From the NCBI GenBank assembly GCA_951394045.1, contig OX595988.1, forward strand, positions 3,115,352 through 3,179,351: 64,000 nucleotides of DNA, written 5' to 3'. Both the position numbers and the translations under genes were made by a program. Source of the stretch: Nitzschia sp. DOCU1 (taxonomy: Eukaryota; Bacillariophyta; Bacillariophyceae; Bacillariales; Bacillariaceae). The notes under the pieces are model-generated. The model searched no databases, was not told the origin of the DNA, and saw only the letters and a program-made list of their open reading frames with translations. Below are positions 20,631 through 31,218 of this stretch, piece by piece; positions within the stretch are counted from its first letter, which is position 1; each line of letters starts with the position of its first letter.

Positions 20631-21068
20631 GGAGTTTATGCTTCAATCGGCAGTCGGTGGGAAGAAAAGCCGTTTTTGACTAGATCATGGGCGACGACGA
20701 CGATGATGATGATGAGTTGGAGAGATGATGAAGCGAATGCCTGGACCTGCGGTTGGCGAATTACGAGTAGAAGATGGGCTTGCACCAAGTATTGGAGGAC
20801 AAAGCAATGGTTGATTATCATAAATTACACGTTACTAGTGTTGTACAAGTTAAGAAGCGTGCTTGAAGACTACCCCAAAATGAAAATTGGCCCAAAGTAA
20901 AGGAAATGGACAGCACTGCGACAGCGTAAAGTGCGGTCAATTGTTGGGACTTCTGGCTATTCTATTACTACTATTAAAGCAGCGAAAAGTGCGCGCTATC
21001 CATTTAGCAGCTACCTGGACGATCGGAAAGGATGAGCCTGTCTTAATACGGCCTACACATAGGGATGC
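20631..21068. other. Convergent spacer
   Basis: About 440 bases between the stops of the carrier and the molybdate transporter. Contains a GAC/GAT-rich tract near 20690-20710. No gene seen. Confidence 0.5.
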
Positions 21069-22670
21069 TCAATCATCCGAAGTTGCCAAGTGGCTGTAGG
21101 CGCCTCGCTCTTCGTCCCCTCCCTCGTTGTTGTTAATATCCCACCTTCGTCGATTTCGCCTCCACCACTCTCCAAAGAGTTCTTGCATACCATTTCCATG
21201 AAGAAGATAGGTCAACCACCCACAAAGTACTCCTACATGCGCTTTTCCAATTCCCACAATCACCACTCCAGTTACCAAGGCAATGGAAATGTCTTGATTT
21301 CGCCTGGTCGTGGTTATTGGTTCGTTGGTTTCTGATGATGATCCAGCATGAGGATGATTCGCCAGTATGGCTTTGATTCCAGTCACAGCCAGTTCGTGCC
21401 CCGACAGCGCAAGTAAAACTCCCAGTACGGAAACTGGCAACGCGTCCAAAACTCCTAGCAGTGACCCTTGTGCCGCCCATGCACTCAACAGTAATTTGAA
21501 GATTCCCAAACCCATCATGGACACTCCGGACGACGCACCGAGTCGAACCTGGCCCGCCAATCCTCCCGCGCCATGGCAATGTGGCATCATGCCCAAAGGA
21601 CATCCAATGACATTCATGAGTCCCAGAGACCAGCAAACGGATTTGCGGGATACAACTCTACGGCCACCTTGCTCTTGCTGTCCTTGTTGCTGTGATGGAA
21701 ACAAGGTTTCTGCCAATAAGCAAACACTCAAACAAGAATTCAAGGCGGTCAATGGCAATTGTGGTAACGTCCCACTCATCAATCCAAGTGACCAGTCTTT
21801 CCATGTTGCATGTCGCAAGGCATTTCTCAACAAGGGCTCGGACTGCAAGTGTAAATCTGTATTTTTGTCCTTGTCGTCGTCGTTCCAAACTAATAATTGC
21901 AGAATCGCCAAACACATTCCCATACCAAACAAATACAAGCCCACGGGTGGTTCTTGCCGAAGTCGTTGCCACATAGAACCCCTGCTGCTAGTAGTGGTAC
22001 TAGACGACGATGCTGAGGGTCGTAAATCATACAATACCATGGCACTCAAAAGTATGGCCGTGACGATACAATCCAATTGTCCCCACCACGGCAACGCTCG
22101 AATCATACTCAGGCCTTTAATGACAACATTCCATCCCACTCCTAGTTGTAATCCTCCAATTACACTTTTTGGAATACACTTGTGTAGCCACTCAATACCA
22201 CCCACAACATTCACAAGTATAAAAGCAATTCCCATGCCCACTCCTGCCGTTGCCACTTGTGTAGGACCTTCCAACGAATCCGCCAAGGCTTGTGCTGAAA
22301 TCATGTGCATGGGCTGCAAGGGCATGGGGATATCCCAATACCATCCAGTAATTATGTGACAGATTCCAGTCAATGCAAAGGTAGGCGCCAAGTGAATTTT
22401 GCGTTGGCGGGCCAGAGCTACCAAGAGTGGAAATAACGTTCCAAAATCGCCGCATGCTCCAGACACTTCCAGCCATGTCAATTTGGAATACAAAGACGAA
22501 AAGGAAGTCTCGATTGCGCTGATAGAATTGTCGTTATTGTTCGGCTCATCGAGTTCTTGTGGCAGTGCCAGTGCCCCATCATCGTCGCGGGCAGTTATTT
22601 CTTCTGCCGGAACATCTTCGCTTCTGTGGTTCGTTGGTGGATCAGTTTTCGCATCAAGACTCGTCGTCAT
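21069..22670 (-). CDS. MOT1: MOT1-type molybdate transporter (SulP/SLC26-like)
   Basis: A 533-residue polytopic membrane protein. After an acidic soluble N-terminus (about 1-65) it shows the two half-repeat signatures of the MOT1 group: DFGTLFPLL with MPLQPMHMISA in the first half, and a second-half segment PHCHGAGGLAGQVRLGAS preceded by GTLPQLPLTALNS. About ten hydrophobic segments can be counted. MOT1 proteins import molybdate for molybdenum cofactor, needed for nitrate reductase. The N-terminus lacks a clear presequence, so plasma or vacuolar membrane is more likely than organelle. Sulfate transport is a less likely alternative because the STAS domain of sulfate transporters is absent. Intronless. 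Confidence 0.9.
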   Translation of the reverse strand: MTTSLDAKTDPPTNHRSEDVPAEEITARDDDGALALPQELDEPNNNDNSISAIETSFSSLYSKLTWLEVSGACGDFGTLFPLLVALARQRKIHLAPTFALTGICHIITGWYWDIPMPLQPMHMISAQALADSLEGPTQVATAGVGMGIAFILVNVVGGIEWLHKCIPKSVIGGLQLGVGWNVVIKGLSMIRALPWWGQLDCIVTAILLSAMVLYDLRPSASSSSTTTSSRGSMWQRLRQEPPVGLYLFGMGMCLAILQLLVWNDDDKDKNTDLHLQSEPLLRNALRHATWKDWSLGLMSGTLPQLPLTALNSCLSVCLLAETLFPSQQQGQQEQGGRRVVSRKSVCWSLGLMNVIGCPLGMMPHCHGAGGLAGQVRLGASSGVSMMGLGIFKLLLSAWAAQGSLLGVLDALPVSVLGVLLALSGHELAVTGIKAILANHPHAGSSSETNEPITTTRRNQDISIALVTGVVIVGIGKAHVGVLCGWLTYLLHGNGMQELFGEWWRRNRRRWDINNNEGGDEERGAYSHLATSDD

Positions 22671-23334
22671 CGTTGTCGCGGTGTTATCTTCTTATCTCCA
22701 GAAACACTCCACAACCGATTGCTAGTTCCAATGCAATCAGAACATCATTGCTGATAGCAAGATTGATTCCTCCGAAACAATTTACTAAAGTGCTTTCGCC
22801 TCCGCCCTTGTTCCGCTGTCATCTCAAGACTCTATCCACAAAACACGGTGGCATGCAGGAGGAATTAGAATGTGTGCGTATGTCGTCGGGATGTTCCAAA
22901 AATGCCGACCGAAATGAGGTTGACGTCACTGGCGTTCGGTTCCAATTTACAATAGCCCGCGCGTTCTCGCCAACTCTTCTCTCGCCTTTCCTTCGACCGT
23001 TTCTTAAAGTCGGAGTATTCGACTCCCACCAAACTATTTCGTAGAAAATGTACCAAAGTTTACGCAACGATGTTAGGCGGGAATCAGGCGAGGTGCGCAA
23101 GGCACCGGTTCGTTTTCGATGGCATTCCTCGGCGCGGTGTTCCCAATCGGAGACCCGCCACTACAGAACAAATGCCGTTGCTTTCCTTGACGACTCGGAG
23201 AGAGAATGCGTGACACCTGCGGCCCTTCCGCGAAGGAACAAACGTACGAGTGTTTCATGTGCTTGAGAAAGTTCCGGTCGTGCGTCTTCTTGATCATCAT
23301 AAAAACGAACTACACCAGCAAACTCTCTGCGATT
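22671..23334. other. Divergent promoter region, molybdate transporter and glycine-zipper gene
   Basis: Contains the consensus CRE at 22921-22928. Overlapping short frames on both strands show no family features. The reading frame of the downstream gene is open back to 23206, but the upstream part looks non-native. Confidence 0.5.
22921..22928. promoter_or_regulatory. Consensus CRE site TGACGTCA
   Basis: An exact eight-base CRE palindrome, 250 bases upstream of the molybdate transporter start and about 410 upstream of the glycine-zipper gene. Likely bZIP target by analogy with diatom CO2/cAMP elements; no direct evidence. Confidence 0.4.
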
Positions 23335-24192
23335 ATGACCATGAGCACCACCAGCTATCAAATGACTCCGTTCTACGCTCCTTCGGGAGACGATCGAACC
23401 CAGTACAACCCTCATCAGTATTACAACAACTACGCCTTTGCTCCAAGCCAGGCACCGCCTCATCCGGATCGATCGGTTGCGTACGGGCAGAGCGGCAATG
23501 GCAATAACGCGTTCGGCTTCGCCTCTCCTCCGGCTCCCACCTTGCAAGATGTCTATGCTGAATTCGGTACTGCTCCTTCTACCTCTCCTCTCGGTTCTAC
23601 CCAAACAGCATCCTTTGATTTGCTGGATGACTCGGCTCCTCCGCCACCATCGGCACAACAACAACAACACAACGACTTGCAAACGGCGGCATTCTTGGCA
23701 GCCCAACAACAGCAATCGTCTTCGTTGACAGCTTCGTCTCGAGCGATTGTGACAACGGATGATATTCCTTCCGAAATTATTGCTTCTCAAGAACGTGCTC
23801 TAGCGGAAGCCAAGCGACTGCAACAGCAACGTCGTGCGGGTACTTCAGCATCATCATCATCGACGGCAATGGTCACAGTTCCCGAAATCGCGGTTCCCGA
23901 ATCCCACAATCCTACTGGAAGTGATGCGGTGCATCCCAATCGTCCCGTTTGGAAGCAAACACGTGGAGCCAAGACTGTAGCGGGTGCTGCGGCAGGTTCC
24001 ATTGTGGGTGGCCTCATGTTCGGCCCGGCGTTCCCCGTCGGCATGGTGTTGGGGGGAGCCGCCGGGGGATATGCTACCAACAAACTATCCAAACAAGGAG
24101 AACGACGAGCGCAACGTAAATGGGAACAATCGAGTTTTCAGGCAGGAGCTCAACGATCCTTGACAGCGAAAAGTGAAGCTACCATGGTATAA
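23335..24192 (+). CDS. Pro/Gln/Ser-rich protein with C-terminal glycine-zipper segment
   Basis: With the start at 23335 (M-T-M-S) the protein has 285 residues; the frame is open to an earlier ATG at 23206 but those residues look unlike the rest. Residues 1-120 are low complexity (Tyr, Asn, Pro, Gln, Ala), including short poly-Gln and poly-Pro runs typical of disordered scaffold proteins. A helix with REALAEAKRLQQQRR character sits around 150-165. Near the C-terminus (about 225-260) a Gly/Ala-rich stretch with GxxxG spacing (AGSIVGGLMFGPAFPVG, GGAAGGY) forms a glycine zipper, able to pack in membranes or oligomerise. Known glycine-zipper proteins vary widely, so no function is assigned. Intronless. 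Confidence 0.7.
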   Translation: MTMSTTSYQMTPFYAPSGDDRTQYNPHQYYNNYAFAPSQAPPHPDRSVAYGQSGNGNNAFGFASPPAPTLQDVYAEFGTAPSTSPLGSTQTASFDLLDDSAPPPPSAQQQQHNDLQTAAFLAAQQQQSSSLTASSRAIVTTDDIPSEIIASQERALAEAKRLQQQRRAGTSASSSSTAMVTVPEIAVPESHNPTGSDAVHPNRPVWKQTRGAKTVAGAAAGSIVGGLMFGPAFPVGMVLGGAAGGYATNKLSKQGERRAQRKWEQSSFQAGAQRSLTAKSEATMV

Positions 24193-25042
24193 TAGACCAA
24201 TAGCACTATAATAATAGTATGAAACTAGGAAGGCACAAAATATCCTAATGGTCTGGCCAAGGGACGAAAGCAAGCGACTCTTGAGTCTTGCACGTATATT
24301 ATAGTAGTAGCAAGCTGTGGCATTTTCTGCGTTGTCGTCGGTGTACTGGTGTCGAAACGAATTAGACTGCCAGTCTGCACATCGTTTCAACAGTCAGGCT
24401 CGTTGTCAAGATACAGCCAGTGCCATGGGACTTTTTGCTGCTACCGTCCGTACTACAAATGCTCCTACTCTACAGATGCCGGATGAAAGGCTTTGCTGAT
24501 GAAATCTTCTTATTATAGTGGAACACCGATAGATATAATAGTCAATTGCTTGCCATTGGCATTTGCTACTTTGGAATCAATTGCTACGAATCTCGCAATC
24601 GCACAAAGCACTTTTGCGCAGGAGCTAACAAACAACTTGATTTGTTGCGTGCTCAAACGTAAAACACTATTCAATGCAGCACACATACACCGAACCATCG
24701 TCATCCCACACGCAGAGAATCTATAATGCCGATGATTTCATTCCAAAATGTCTTGAATCCATGGTCATCCATACATTGTTTCCATGTCCTTTGCATGCCT
24801 CATTACCGCATACGGTTTATATCTCATTGTTCTTATTGCGCCAATCGGTCCAGTGGCGTCGGCTTCCCAGTAGATCTCGACGTAGCCGTATCCTGCTGCC
24901 TGGCTCTGTTTGAGTCAAGGATAACATTTACGGGGCACGCTCGTTCTCGTTCAGTAGAAACAGTCACCGAGCGGCCACTCAGCGACTTGAACCCAAGTAT
25001 AATCAACCCCCGAAAAAGAAGATTCTGCAGCCCGATCGTCGA
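24193..25042. other. Convergent spacer
   Basis: About 850 bases between two stop codons with only short frames. AT-rich near 24200-24300 (tata-rich). Nothing recognised. Confidence 0.5.
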
Positions 25043-25579
25043 TCACCAAGTCGTCACACCCAAATGCTCTTGTTTGGCAAGTCGACCATTCAAATCAATC
25101 ATGGTTGCATTCCCTGCCGCTTGCAACGCGTTGGCGTCCATCTTGATCATTTCCACTTGCTTGAGCTGAATTTTAACTTTTTCTTCCTTGGCCATTCGCA
25201 AGATTCCCAATGCTTGCTGCGGATCCAATTCCACATACAAAGCATGCGTGGCTCGGCTCAAATAGGCCGGTCCAAACTTTTTCAGAGCCGCCCACTCTTT
25301 CAAAGCCTGCTTTCGTTGTCCTGATCGATACAATTTCTTGGCATGTCGATAACGATCTGTAGCGGGAGGAGGGACAATGAATCGCCAAATAGAATGCAAG
25401 ATGGACGCCAATCCTCCAAACGCGCAGAGTGCCACTGCAATCGGGAAGATCAAGTCACGAGACACTTGGTACAAAAAACTCGGCAAGGCCATCAAACTAT
25501 GCTCCTCAATGTACCGGATGATCGATCCGATCAACGGCGCACTGTGAGGATCCATGACTGCTGGTGAACGAAATGGCAT
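25043..25579 (-). CDS. Single-pass membrane protein with TPR-like helical C-terminus
   Basis: With the start at 25579 (M-P-F-R-S) the product has 178 residues; the open frame extends 19 codons further with a hydrophobic but less convincing leader. A membrane helix lies at about residues 44-68 (core VALCAFGGLASIL), ending in PPP. The rest is helical: YRHAKKLYRSGQRKQALKEW reads like one tetratricopeptide helix pair (G8/A20-type spacing), and a Lys-rich helix (EEKVKIQLKQVEMIKMD) follows. This could be an organelle outer-membrane or ER protein with a cytosolic TPR-like domain. No named family recognised. Confidence 0.65.
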   Translation of the reverse strand: MPFRSPAVMDPHSAPLIGSIIRYIEEHSLMALPSFLYQVSRDLIFPIAVALCAFGGLASILHSIWRFIVPPPATDRYRHAKKLYRSGQRKQALKEWAALKKFGPAYLSRATHALYVELDPQQALGILRMAKEEKVKIQLKQVEMIKMDANALQAAGNATMIDLNGRLAKQEHLGVTTW

Positions 25580-25993
25580 TGTGCAAGCAAGTAAATGAAC
25601 CAGAGACGACAAGTGGAAGTGCACTGTAGTAAGCAAATAAATGGCTTCTACCGCCGATAATCTCCCACGGTGGACTGCTTCCCGCCCTTTTTCAACGGTT
25701 CACGGTTGGATCCCGAGTTAGCGGACGCCGGACTGGCTGGAACGATAATGTTGAGTCGAGTCAGTCTGTTTTCCCCCCACTACATGATACAGTAGAACTA
25801 CTAGCCCCTAATTTATCCAGAATCTCCTCCCCCAAAACGAATGACTCATTTTTTGGATCTTTTCTTCGCGAGCGGGGCCATACGAGCATCACTTTGTCGA
25901 TGCGTCACCCTGTTCGGAATTCTGTTGTGAAGCAAACCAGAAAGAGTTCACTTTCGGTAGCTTGCATTTGCAAACACGAGCAGATTCACAACC
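25580..25993. other. Divergent promoter region
   Basis: About 415 bases between the membrane protein gene and the DHODH-like gene. No coding frame or strong motif noted. Confidence 0.5.
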
Positions 25994-27058
25994 ATGGCAC
26001 CCAACATCCCCGAAAGTGCACCTATATCTATTGAAAGCGGAGGAGAAGAAGGAGCAATTTGCTTAGCTACTAAAGTGGCTGGCATTCGGTTGCCAAAAGT
26101 CCTGTTGAATTCCCCAAATCCTCGTGCAACCACAGTCGAAAACCTTTCCGACATTGCGACATCCCCCGCAACTGGTGCCTTTACGACTCGTACCGCATGT
26201 CCCAACTTTGAGCATGACGACCAAAAGCATCAATGGCGACCTCACAATGGCCTCAACACCATCAATTGCCTAGGCTATTCCTGCCACACCTTTGAATACT
26301 ATGGCGAGGCAATCCAAACCGTCCAAACACAAGTTCCCGACAAGCCCGCATTTTACAGTATCAGCGGATATGCCCATGAAATTGCAGATATGCTCAAGGC
26401 CGCTGGCGAGCGATTCCAGACGACACCAGACAAGGTTTTAATGGAAATCAACTTGTCGTGCCCCAACATTCCAGGAAAGCCGCCAATTGCTTACGACTTT
26501 GTGGGGATGAAAGAATATTTGACAACCGTCTTTGCCAATGGAACGTACGGACTTAAAGTGGGTGTCAAGTTGACCCCTTACTTTTATGACGGTCAATTTG
26601 TAGAGACCGCGGCAGTTTTGAACGATTTTTTCCCACACGTGGCCTTTGTAACATGTATCAATACGGTCGGATGTGGACTGGTGATTGACACGGAATCCGA
26701 AACACCCGTCTTGTCAGAAGCGTCAGGCGCCAGTTATGGGGGCTTGGGTGGACCGGCCATTCATGCGACGGCCTTGGGAAACGTTCGGCGAGTGCGACAG
26801 CTTTTGCGTGACGATATTGATGTGGTGGGATGTGGCGGCGTGGACAGTGGAGCGGCGGCATTTTCCCATTTGTTGTGTGGAGCGCAAGCCGTCATGGTAG
26901 CAAGTGCCTTGCTGATTCAAGGAGTAGATATCTTTTCCAAGATTGAAACAGAACTCAAGGAGATTATGGCTCGGAAAGGATACACATCGATTGATCAATT
27001 TCGTGGGAAACTCAAGGACGGAAACAATACCATGGTTTGTGGTGCAGCAAAGGAGTAG
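25994..27058 (+). CDS. Dihydroorotate dehydrogenase, class 1A-like (divergent)
   Basis: A 354-residue FMN-dependent beta/alpha-barrel enzyme without targeting signal. Class 1A marks are strong: NLSCPNIPGKP with the catalytic Cys, VKLTPYF with the FMN/substrate Lys, INTVGCGLVID, and the GGLGG and GCGGVDSG phosphate-binding loops near the C-terminus. Class 1A enzymes (bacterial pyrDA, yeast Ura1, trypanosomatids) oxidise dihydroorotate with fumarate in the cytosol, unlike the membrane class 2 enzyme usual in algae and animals. The N-terminal half is altered: the usual substrate loop INSMGLPN reads INCLGYSC, and the T-K-S motif reads T-R-T. It may be a transferred gene that has changed substrate preference. 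Intronless. Confidence 0.85.
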   Translation: MAPNIPESAPISIESGGEEGAICLATKVAGIRLPKVLLNSPNPRATTVENLSDIATSPATGAFTTRTACPNFEHDDQKHQWRPHNGLNTINCLGYSCHTFEYYGEAIQTVQTQVPDKPAFYSISGYAHEIADMLKAAGERFQTTPDKVLMEINLSCPNIPGKPPIAYDFVGMKEYLTTVFANGTYGLKVGVKLTPYFYDGQFVETAAVLNDFFPHVAFVTCINTVGCGLVIDTESETPVLSEASGASYGGLGGPAIHATALGNVRRVRQLLRDDIDVVGCGGVDSGAAAFSHLLCGAQAVMVASALLIQGVDIFSKIETELKEIMARKGYTSIDQFRGKLKDGNNTMVCGAAKE

Positions 27059-27277
27059 CCCCTTTGGCGACGTTTTGCCTCTGCTCTTCTGGTATTTTGT
27101 ATATATGGCACTGCCAAAATCTTTTTCTGGCAGTTGACAACTGCGGACCACGTCAGTTCTTCACATGGTTGCGTTCCAAAATGGACGTCCTTACAATGTA
27201 ACTAAACAATGGTCACAATATTAATTTTGGAATTGCAGAATCTCTTCATGACATGATTTCTATGTTAAATTATCATC
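27059..27277. other. Convergent spacer
   Basis: About 220 bases of 3' flanking DNA; nothing recognised. Confidence 0.5.
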
Positions 27278-28153
27278 CTAAGCGGCAGCGGCGGACTGGG
27301 GGCGCTTCAGAACCAAATGACAGACGTTGGAAAAGTACTTGTCAAACTTGCCCGCAGGCAAGGTCAGATCTGGGTGATCACAAATGAACATGAGGATCGA
27401 CAAGAGACGACGATTGTAGTGAGCCACTTTTCGCTTCTCATCGTTAGCACACACAAGGGCTCGGCTGACGTTGTTCATGACCGCGAGAAGCACCCATACA
27501 TCGTTCTGGAGTTCCGGATTTTGCGACATCATTTTGTGGACCAGTTCGTAGCCCTTGGCCGCTTTTAGCAGAGAAGCTTTGCGTTCGGTCGGAGACGTGC
27601 TAGATGATGCGAACGTTCCAAGAAATTGGTGACAAAGGGCCACATTGAAAGTGGCAATGCACGTTAAAACAAAGAACGTTTGCATCGTAGGCGAGGACAA
27701 CAACTTGGTGTTCAATCGGAGGGCTGCCCATTCTACATGAATCTGGGGGGTGTATTGGGACGCAGCTTCTTCAACCCAGTGCAGTGGGCATGAGGTGATG
27801 GATATGCTGCTAGAGCAGTCGATTTGGGATCGAGATTCAAGTGCCTTGTCTTCGTGGTGATCGTTCCCCGCACTTGAATGCATGGCCGAGATAGGGGCAG
27901 ATTCGACAGGGGCAGGAACTTGAACATTCAATTCCCTAACTGCCTCGCCACAAAGGGCCAGCGACTTTTGGAACAATTCAAGGCCTGCCGCGATCTTGCC
28001 ATCCTCCAAAAGTGAAACAGCCCCATTGTTCAATGCAGCTGCAAAATGAAACTTGTCAGAATTGCTCAACAAAGCCACCTTTGTTCGTTTTCGCGGCGAT
28101 TGACGGAGATCCGAGGAAGACGATGCAATTATTGCGCTTCGTGGCCTCTGCAT
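27278..28153 (-). CDS. TPR-like family protein with Ala-rich tail, member 1 (unknown function)
   Basis: A 291-residue protein. A TPR-like helix pair lies at about 40-68 (LNNGAVSLLEDGKIAAGLE), an acidic/Ser-rich linker at 75-115, and then a helical region. That region has FNVALCHQFLG (about 169-180), YELVHKM (about 200-206), a conserved NNVSRALV (about 222-229) and a final block of NRRLLSILMFICD and KYFSNVCHLVL ending in poly-Ala. The gene at 59816 has the same order of elements, so the two are paralogues. The N-terminus is basic (PRKRTK) and could be a nuclear signal. Proteins of this type are multi-copy in diatoms as far as I know, without assigned function. Intronless. Confidence 0.75.
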   Translation of the reverse strand: MQRPRSAIIASSSSDLRQSPRKRTKVALLSNSDKFHFAAALNNGAVSLLEDGKIAAGLELFQKSLALCGEAVRELNVQVPAPVESAPISAMHSSAGNDHHEDKALESRSQIDCSSSISITSCPLHWVEEAASQYTPQIHVEWAALRLNTKLLSSPTMQTFFVLTCIATFNVALCHQFLGTFASSSTSPTERKASLLKAAKGYELVHKMMSQNPELQNDVWVLLAVMNNVSRALVCANDEKRKVAHYNRRLLSILMFICDHPDLTLPAGKFDKYFSNVCHLVLKRPQSAAAA

Positions 28154-29371
28154 GGTGTATTGATCTGAAATAGTGTAATCGTTGTGTGCCTTCCGGGAGG
28201 ATACCGATCATCACTTGTGTGAAGCTGAATTTGTGAGAACGCGTATCAATCTTTTGACACCGCATTTTCGTTGCATGGAGAATCCTGCATGACTTTTTAA
28301 TGGAAAATATTTAGCGGCGGACAATCCCACACTGTCGCAATTCGTTATGGCACCGTGTATTTGCGTTGTGAAGAAGGCTTCATGGGTGGATAGGCTAAAT
28401 AGTGAATGCTTATTGGCACGGTGCAAAACTTCCGGAGTTTGGCGCACGGGGAAATTGACAGTGAATGCCAACGATGTTAGTTGCGCGAGCTTTTTTGATT
28501 CCGATGACTTCTTTGCCAACATATCTATGAGGTGGCGACTGACATTCACGTTCATGACAAACCGGCCCAGCATAAATGTTTGCTTAGATTTATCGATTGT
28601 CCCATTGGAAACACCTAACTTCTGGCAGTTGCCTTCGTTTGCGTTATCTTTTCGAATGGATGCCGCGAACATATTTGCACAAATACTTTAACAAATGTCA
28701 ACGACTGTACATAAAAGCACCGAAGGGTTACTGTCTTAATTAGGAGCTACGTTTGCCGCCGGATTAATAGTTTCCGATTATGTAATGACACTTTCTCGGT
28801 CATGACGTGGGTAAGAGGGGTTAAAAAGCAGAGAGATTATTAACGACTCAGTCAGTCTCTACAGGTAGTAATAGACCGCTAGAGTTTCAAAGGTGAAAAG
28901 CTCTCAAACTAACATAGTAGTAACATCTATGGTTGTTCAACCCTATCATCCATTCCACTTCCCGGCACTTTTTATCAGTAGCTCGCGGTGCAAAAATCAC
29001 AGCAGCGGTGTAAAAATCACCATAATCAGGTATCTCATCTCTCGGTCGTACTATGAGTCGTCGGGTGCGTTAAAACCGAGCCAGGTAGTAGTAGGAGTTG
29101 TGGAGTCCCGACAAAGTAGAAAGGTGGAGCACCTAAGGTATAATAGTAACAACACTCTCTGATTGCTACCTTGTGTTATTGGTTGTCGTAGTAAACTAGG
29201 TTCATGACATCGTTATCCTAGATATTATAGAACTTCTGCACTAAGCATTGAAAGGAATAGTTGTGCTTAGTACAGACGAGCAATGAAGCTCTTCGATGTG
29301 GTCAAAGTCTAATAAAAAGTGTTAAATTCATTGTTCGAACGAATGTTCGCTAACTCCAGCGGTCACGTCCA
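28154..29371. other. Long spacer with one doubtful ORF
   Basis: The only sizeable frame, 28211-28672 on the minus strand (153 codons), lacks recognisable features and overlaps a 114-codon plus frame, so it is not called. A 15-base near-repeat CGGTG(C/T)AAAAATCAC occurs at 28986 and 29006. TAGTAG-type triplets are common from 28860 to 29160. Confidence 0.45.
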
Positions 29372-31218
29372 TTATTCCGCCCCCGGTCCATTGCTCATAC
29401 TTTCGTTGGCCAACGCACATTCCAATCGAATCACCTTAAGAGCCTTTTCTACCGCGACACGATCCTTGGCCTTTTGCGTCCAATCTTTCGCCACAAAGCC
29501 AGGCTGACCGGTTAGTTTCTCCATTTGCTCCACGGCTCGTTCCAATTCACCAAGCTGCAAGTGCCTACGAGCTCTAGCCAAGACAAATTCGGCCGCATCC
29601 TTTTCCGATTCGGGTGCCGCATCGTCCGGTCCTGGTGGAAATTTGAGCGTAGAAAAGACCATACCAAGTAGTTGACCTTCGAGGCCCTGTTGTCCTGCAG
29701 GAACTAACGCAGCCTGACGGCACTTCTTGTGGACTTGCTCTTCAAATCGTGTCTGAAGTTCTTGAAGCGTCGCAATACCTGACGAAGCTGCCGACGTTGG
29801 TAGTGCGTCCAATGCGGACACGATCACGGCATTATCCTCGGCGACGGCTCGCAGCGCCGCCACGGCTGCACCCGCCGGCTTGGACGATTCCAACTTATCA
29901 ATCAGGGACAAGGCTGCTGCACTCATACGATGCGCCTGGACAGACCCCGACTGGTAGGACCTGGTATTCTGCAAGGCAAACTCAAGATCAGCTAGTTTCT
30001 TGGAAAGAGCCTGAATTTGCTGAGCTTTCTGCTCCATCTTTTGTGCAAAATTTTGCTTGGTTTCGGCCATTGATTTTCCAAACAGTTCTTCATACTTTGC
30101 ACTGATGGCTTCTTCCGTCTTCTTTTCGAAGCTCTCCTTTTCTTCATTGAATTGCTGTTCTTGAATCTTGAGCGAGTTGTCCACGATAGCTTGTAAGGCC
30201 ACTTCCTTTTCTTGAATCGCCTTTTGCGCTTGGCTGGTCAACTCGTACTCTTGCTCACGCAATTTCTGAGTCATGGTGCTCTCGGCTTCCAAGCGCTGTC
30301 TCTTCATCAAGATAACATATCTAAAGAAATCAAAGAGAGTGGCAATGTTGAGACGACATCAAGTCAATGCCATCAACGCGTGTCGTTTCCCGCCGAGAGT
30401 CTAGATACTTACTTGTCTTCCACTTCCTTTTCTTTCATGGCAAGAAATTCCTTCAAACGAACAGCTTCCCACTTGGTTCGTTCCTCTAGATCTTTGGCAA
30501 GCTGAACGAGTCGAATCTTTAACTGTGTCGGCGACATGTTATCCAACTCGGAAATATCCAATGAACTCAGCTTGGCTAATTCTCGGTGTGCTTCTGTCAA
30601 TGCTCGAGATGTCTCCATGGACAATTGCGATTGCAATTCTTGCAATGCCGAATCGACCGTCGGGGCATTTTCGGAAGACGACGAATCCAACGTGGGGTGC
30701 ATTTCGACCTTGTTGCCTCCCACGGGATGTCCTACCACCACTGACAATGGTGCCGATGGCTTTGTACCTTGAGGGAGAGAGATTTGCGTGACCCGATGAC
30801 CAGCATCCGAACCTTTCGCCTCCTTGGTGGCTGGGGTTTTCACAGGAGCCGCCGTTTCCTTCTTTTGTTCCTTCACTTCTTCCGGATGCGGGGAAATTCC
30901 AGGAATCAATCCTTGACTGTAAGCGATGCCACCGCCAACAATGGCAAGTCCACCCAAAATCAAGGGAAGAGTGCCACCACCTCCTCCTGCTGGTGATGGA
31001 GGAGGAGGACCACCCGCTGGAGGTGGTTTGACATCAGACGCACCGAGTTGAGTCTCATTCAAGGCCCTCTTTTCCCTTGAAGTGGCAGCCGCACTGTAAA
31101 GCCGACTCGTTGTCGTAGCCGTAATGCCGACATGACGTCGGGCCGTGGTAGCGACGACTAACGACGATGCCGTATTGGAGGCAATCCGACGCAACATGAT
31201 AATGATGGTGGGACGCAA
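29372..31218 (-). CDS. MIC60: MICOS complex subunit MIC60 (mitofilin), two exons
   Basis: Exon 1 (31218-30413) and exon 2 (30320-29372) join in frame across a 92-base intron (GTAAGT donor, TTTAG acceptor), giving up to 584 residues; the Met at 31197 is an equally good start. The order is typical for MIC60: a basic presequence (about 8-50), a Pro/Gly-rich hinge, an inner-membrane helix (about 83-101), a long coiled coil across the splice junction (about 200-400, Glu/Lys/Gln-rich), and a C-terminal mitofilin domain with LARARRHLQLGELERAVEQ and the closing W-T-Q-K-A-K-D-R-V helix. MIC60 shapes crista junctions and contacts the outer membrane. A divergent gene starts about 450 bases away. Confidence 0.92.

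Noticed and set aside
21367..22359. 330-codon plus-strand ORF opposite the molybdate transporter
   Set aside because: Its residue pattern is the antisense of a well-supported membrane protein; composition is unnatural (many Pro, Ser, Cys, Thr) and no start context or domain is seen.
28211..28672. 153-codon minus-strand ORF upstream of the TPR-like gene
   Set aside because: No domain, signal or homolog pattern; a competing frame exists on the other strand. It may be real but I cannot support it.
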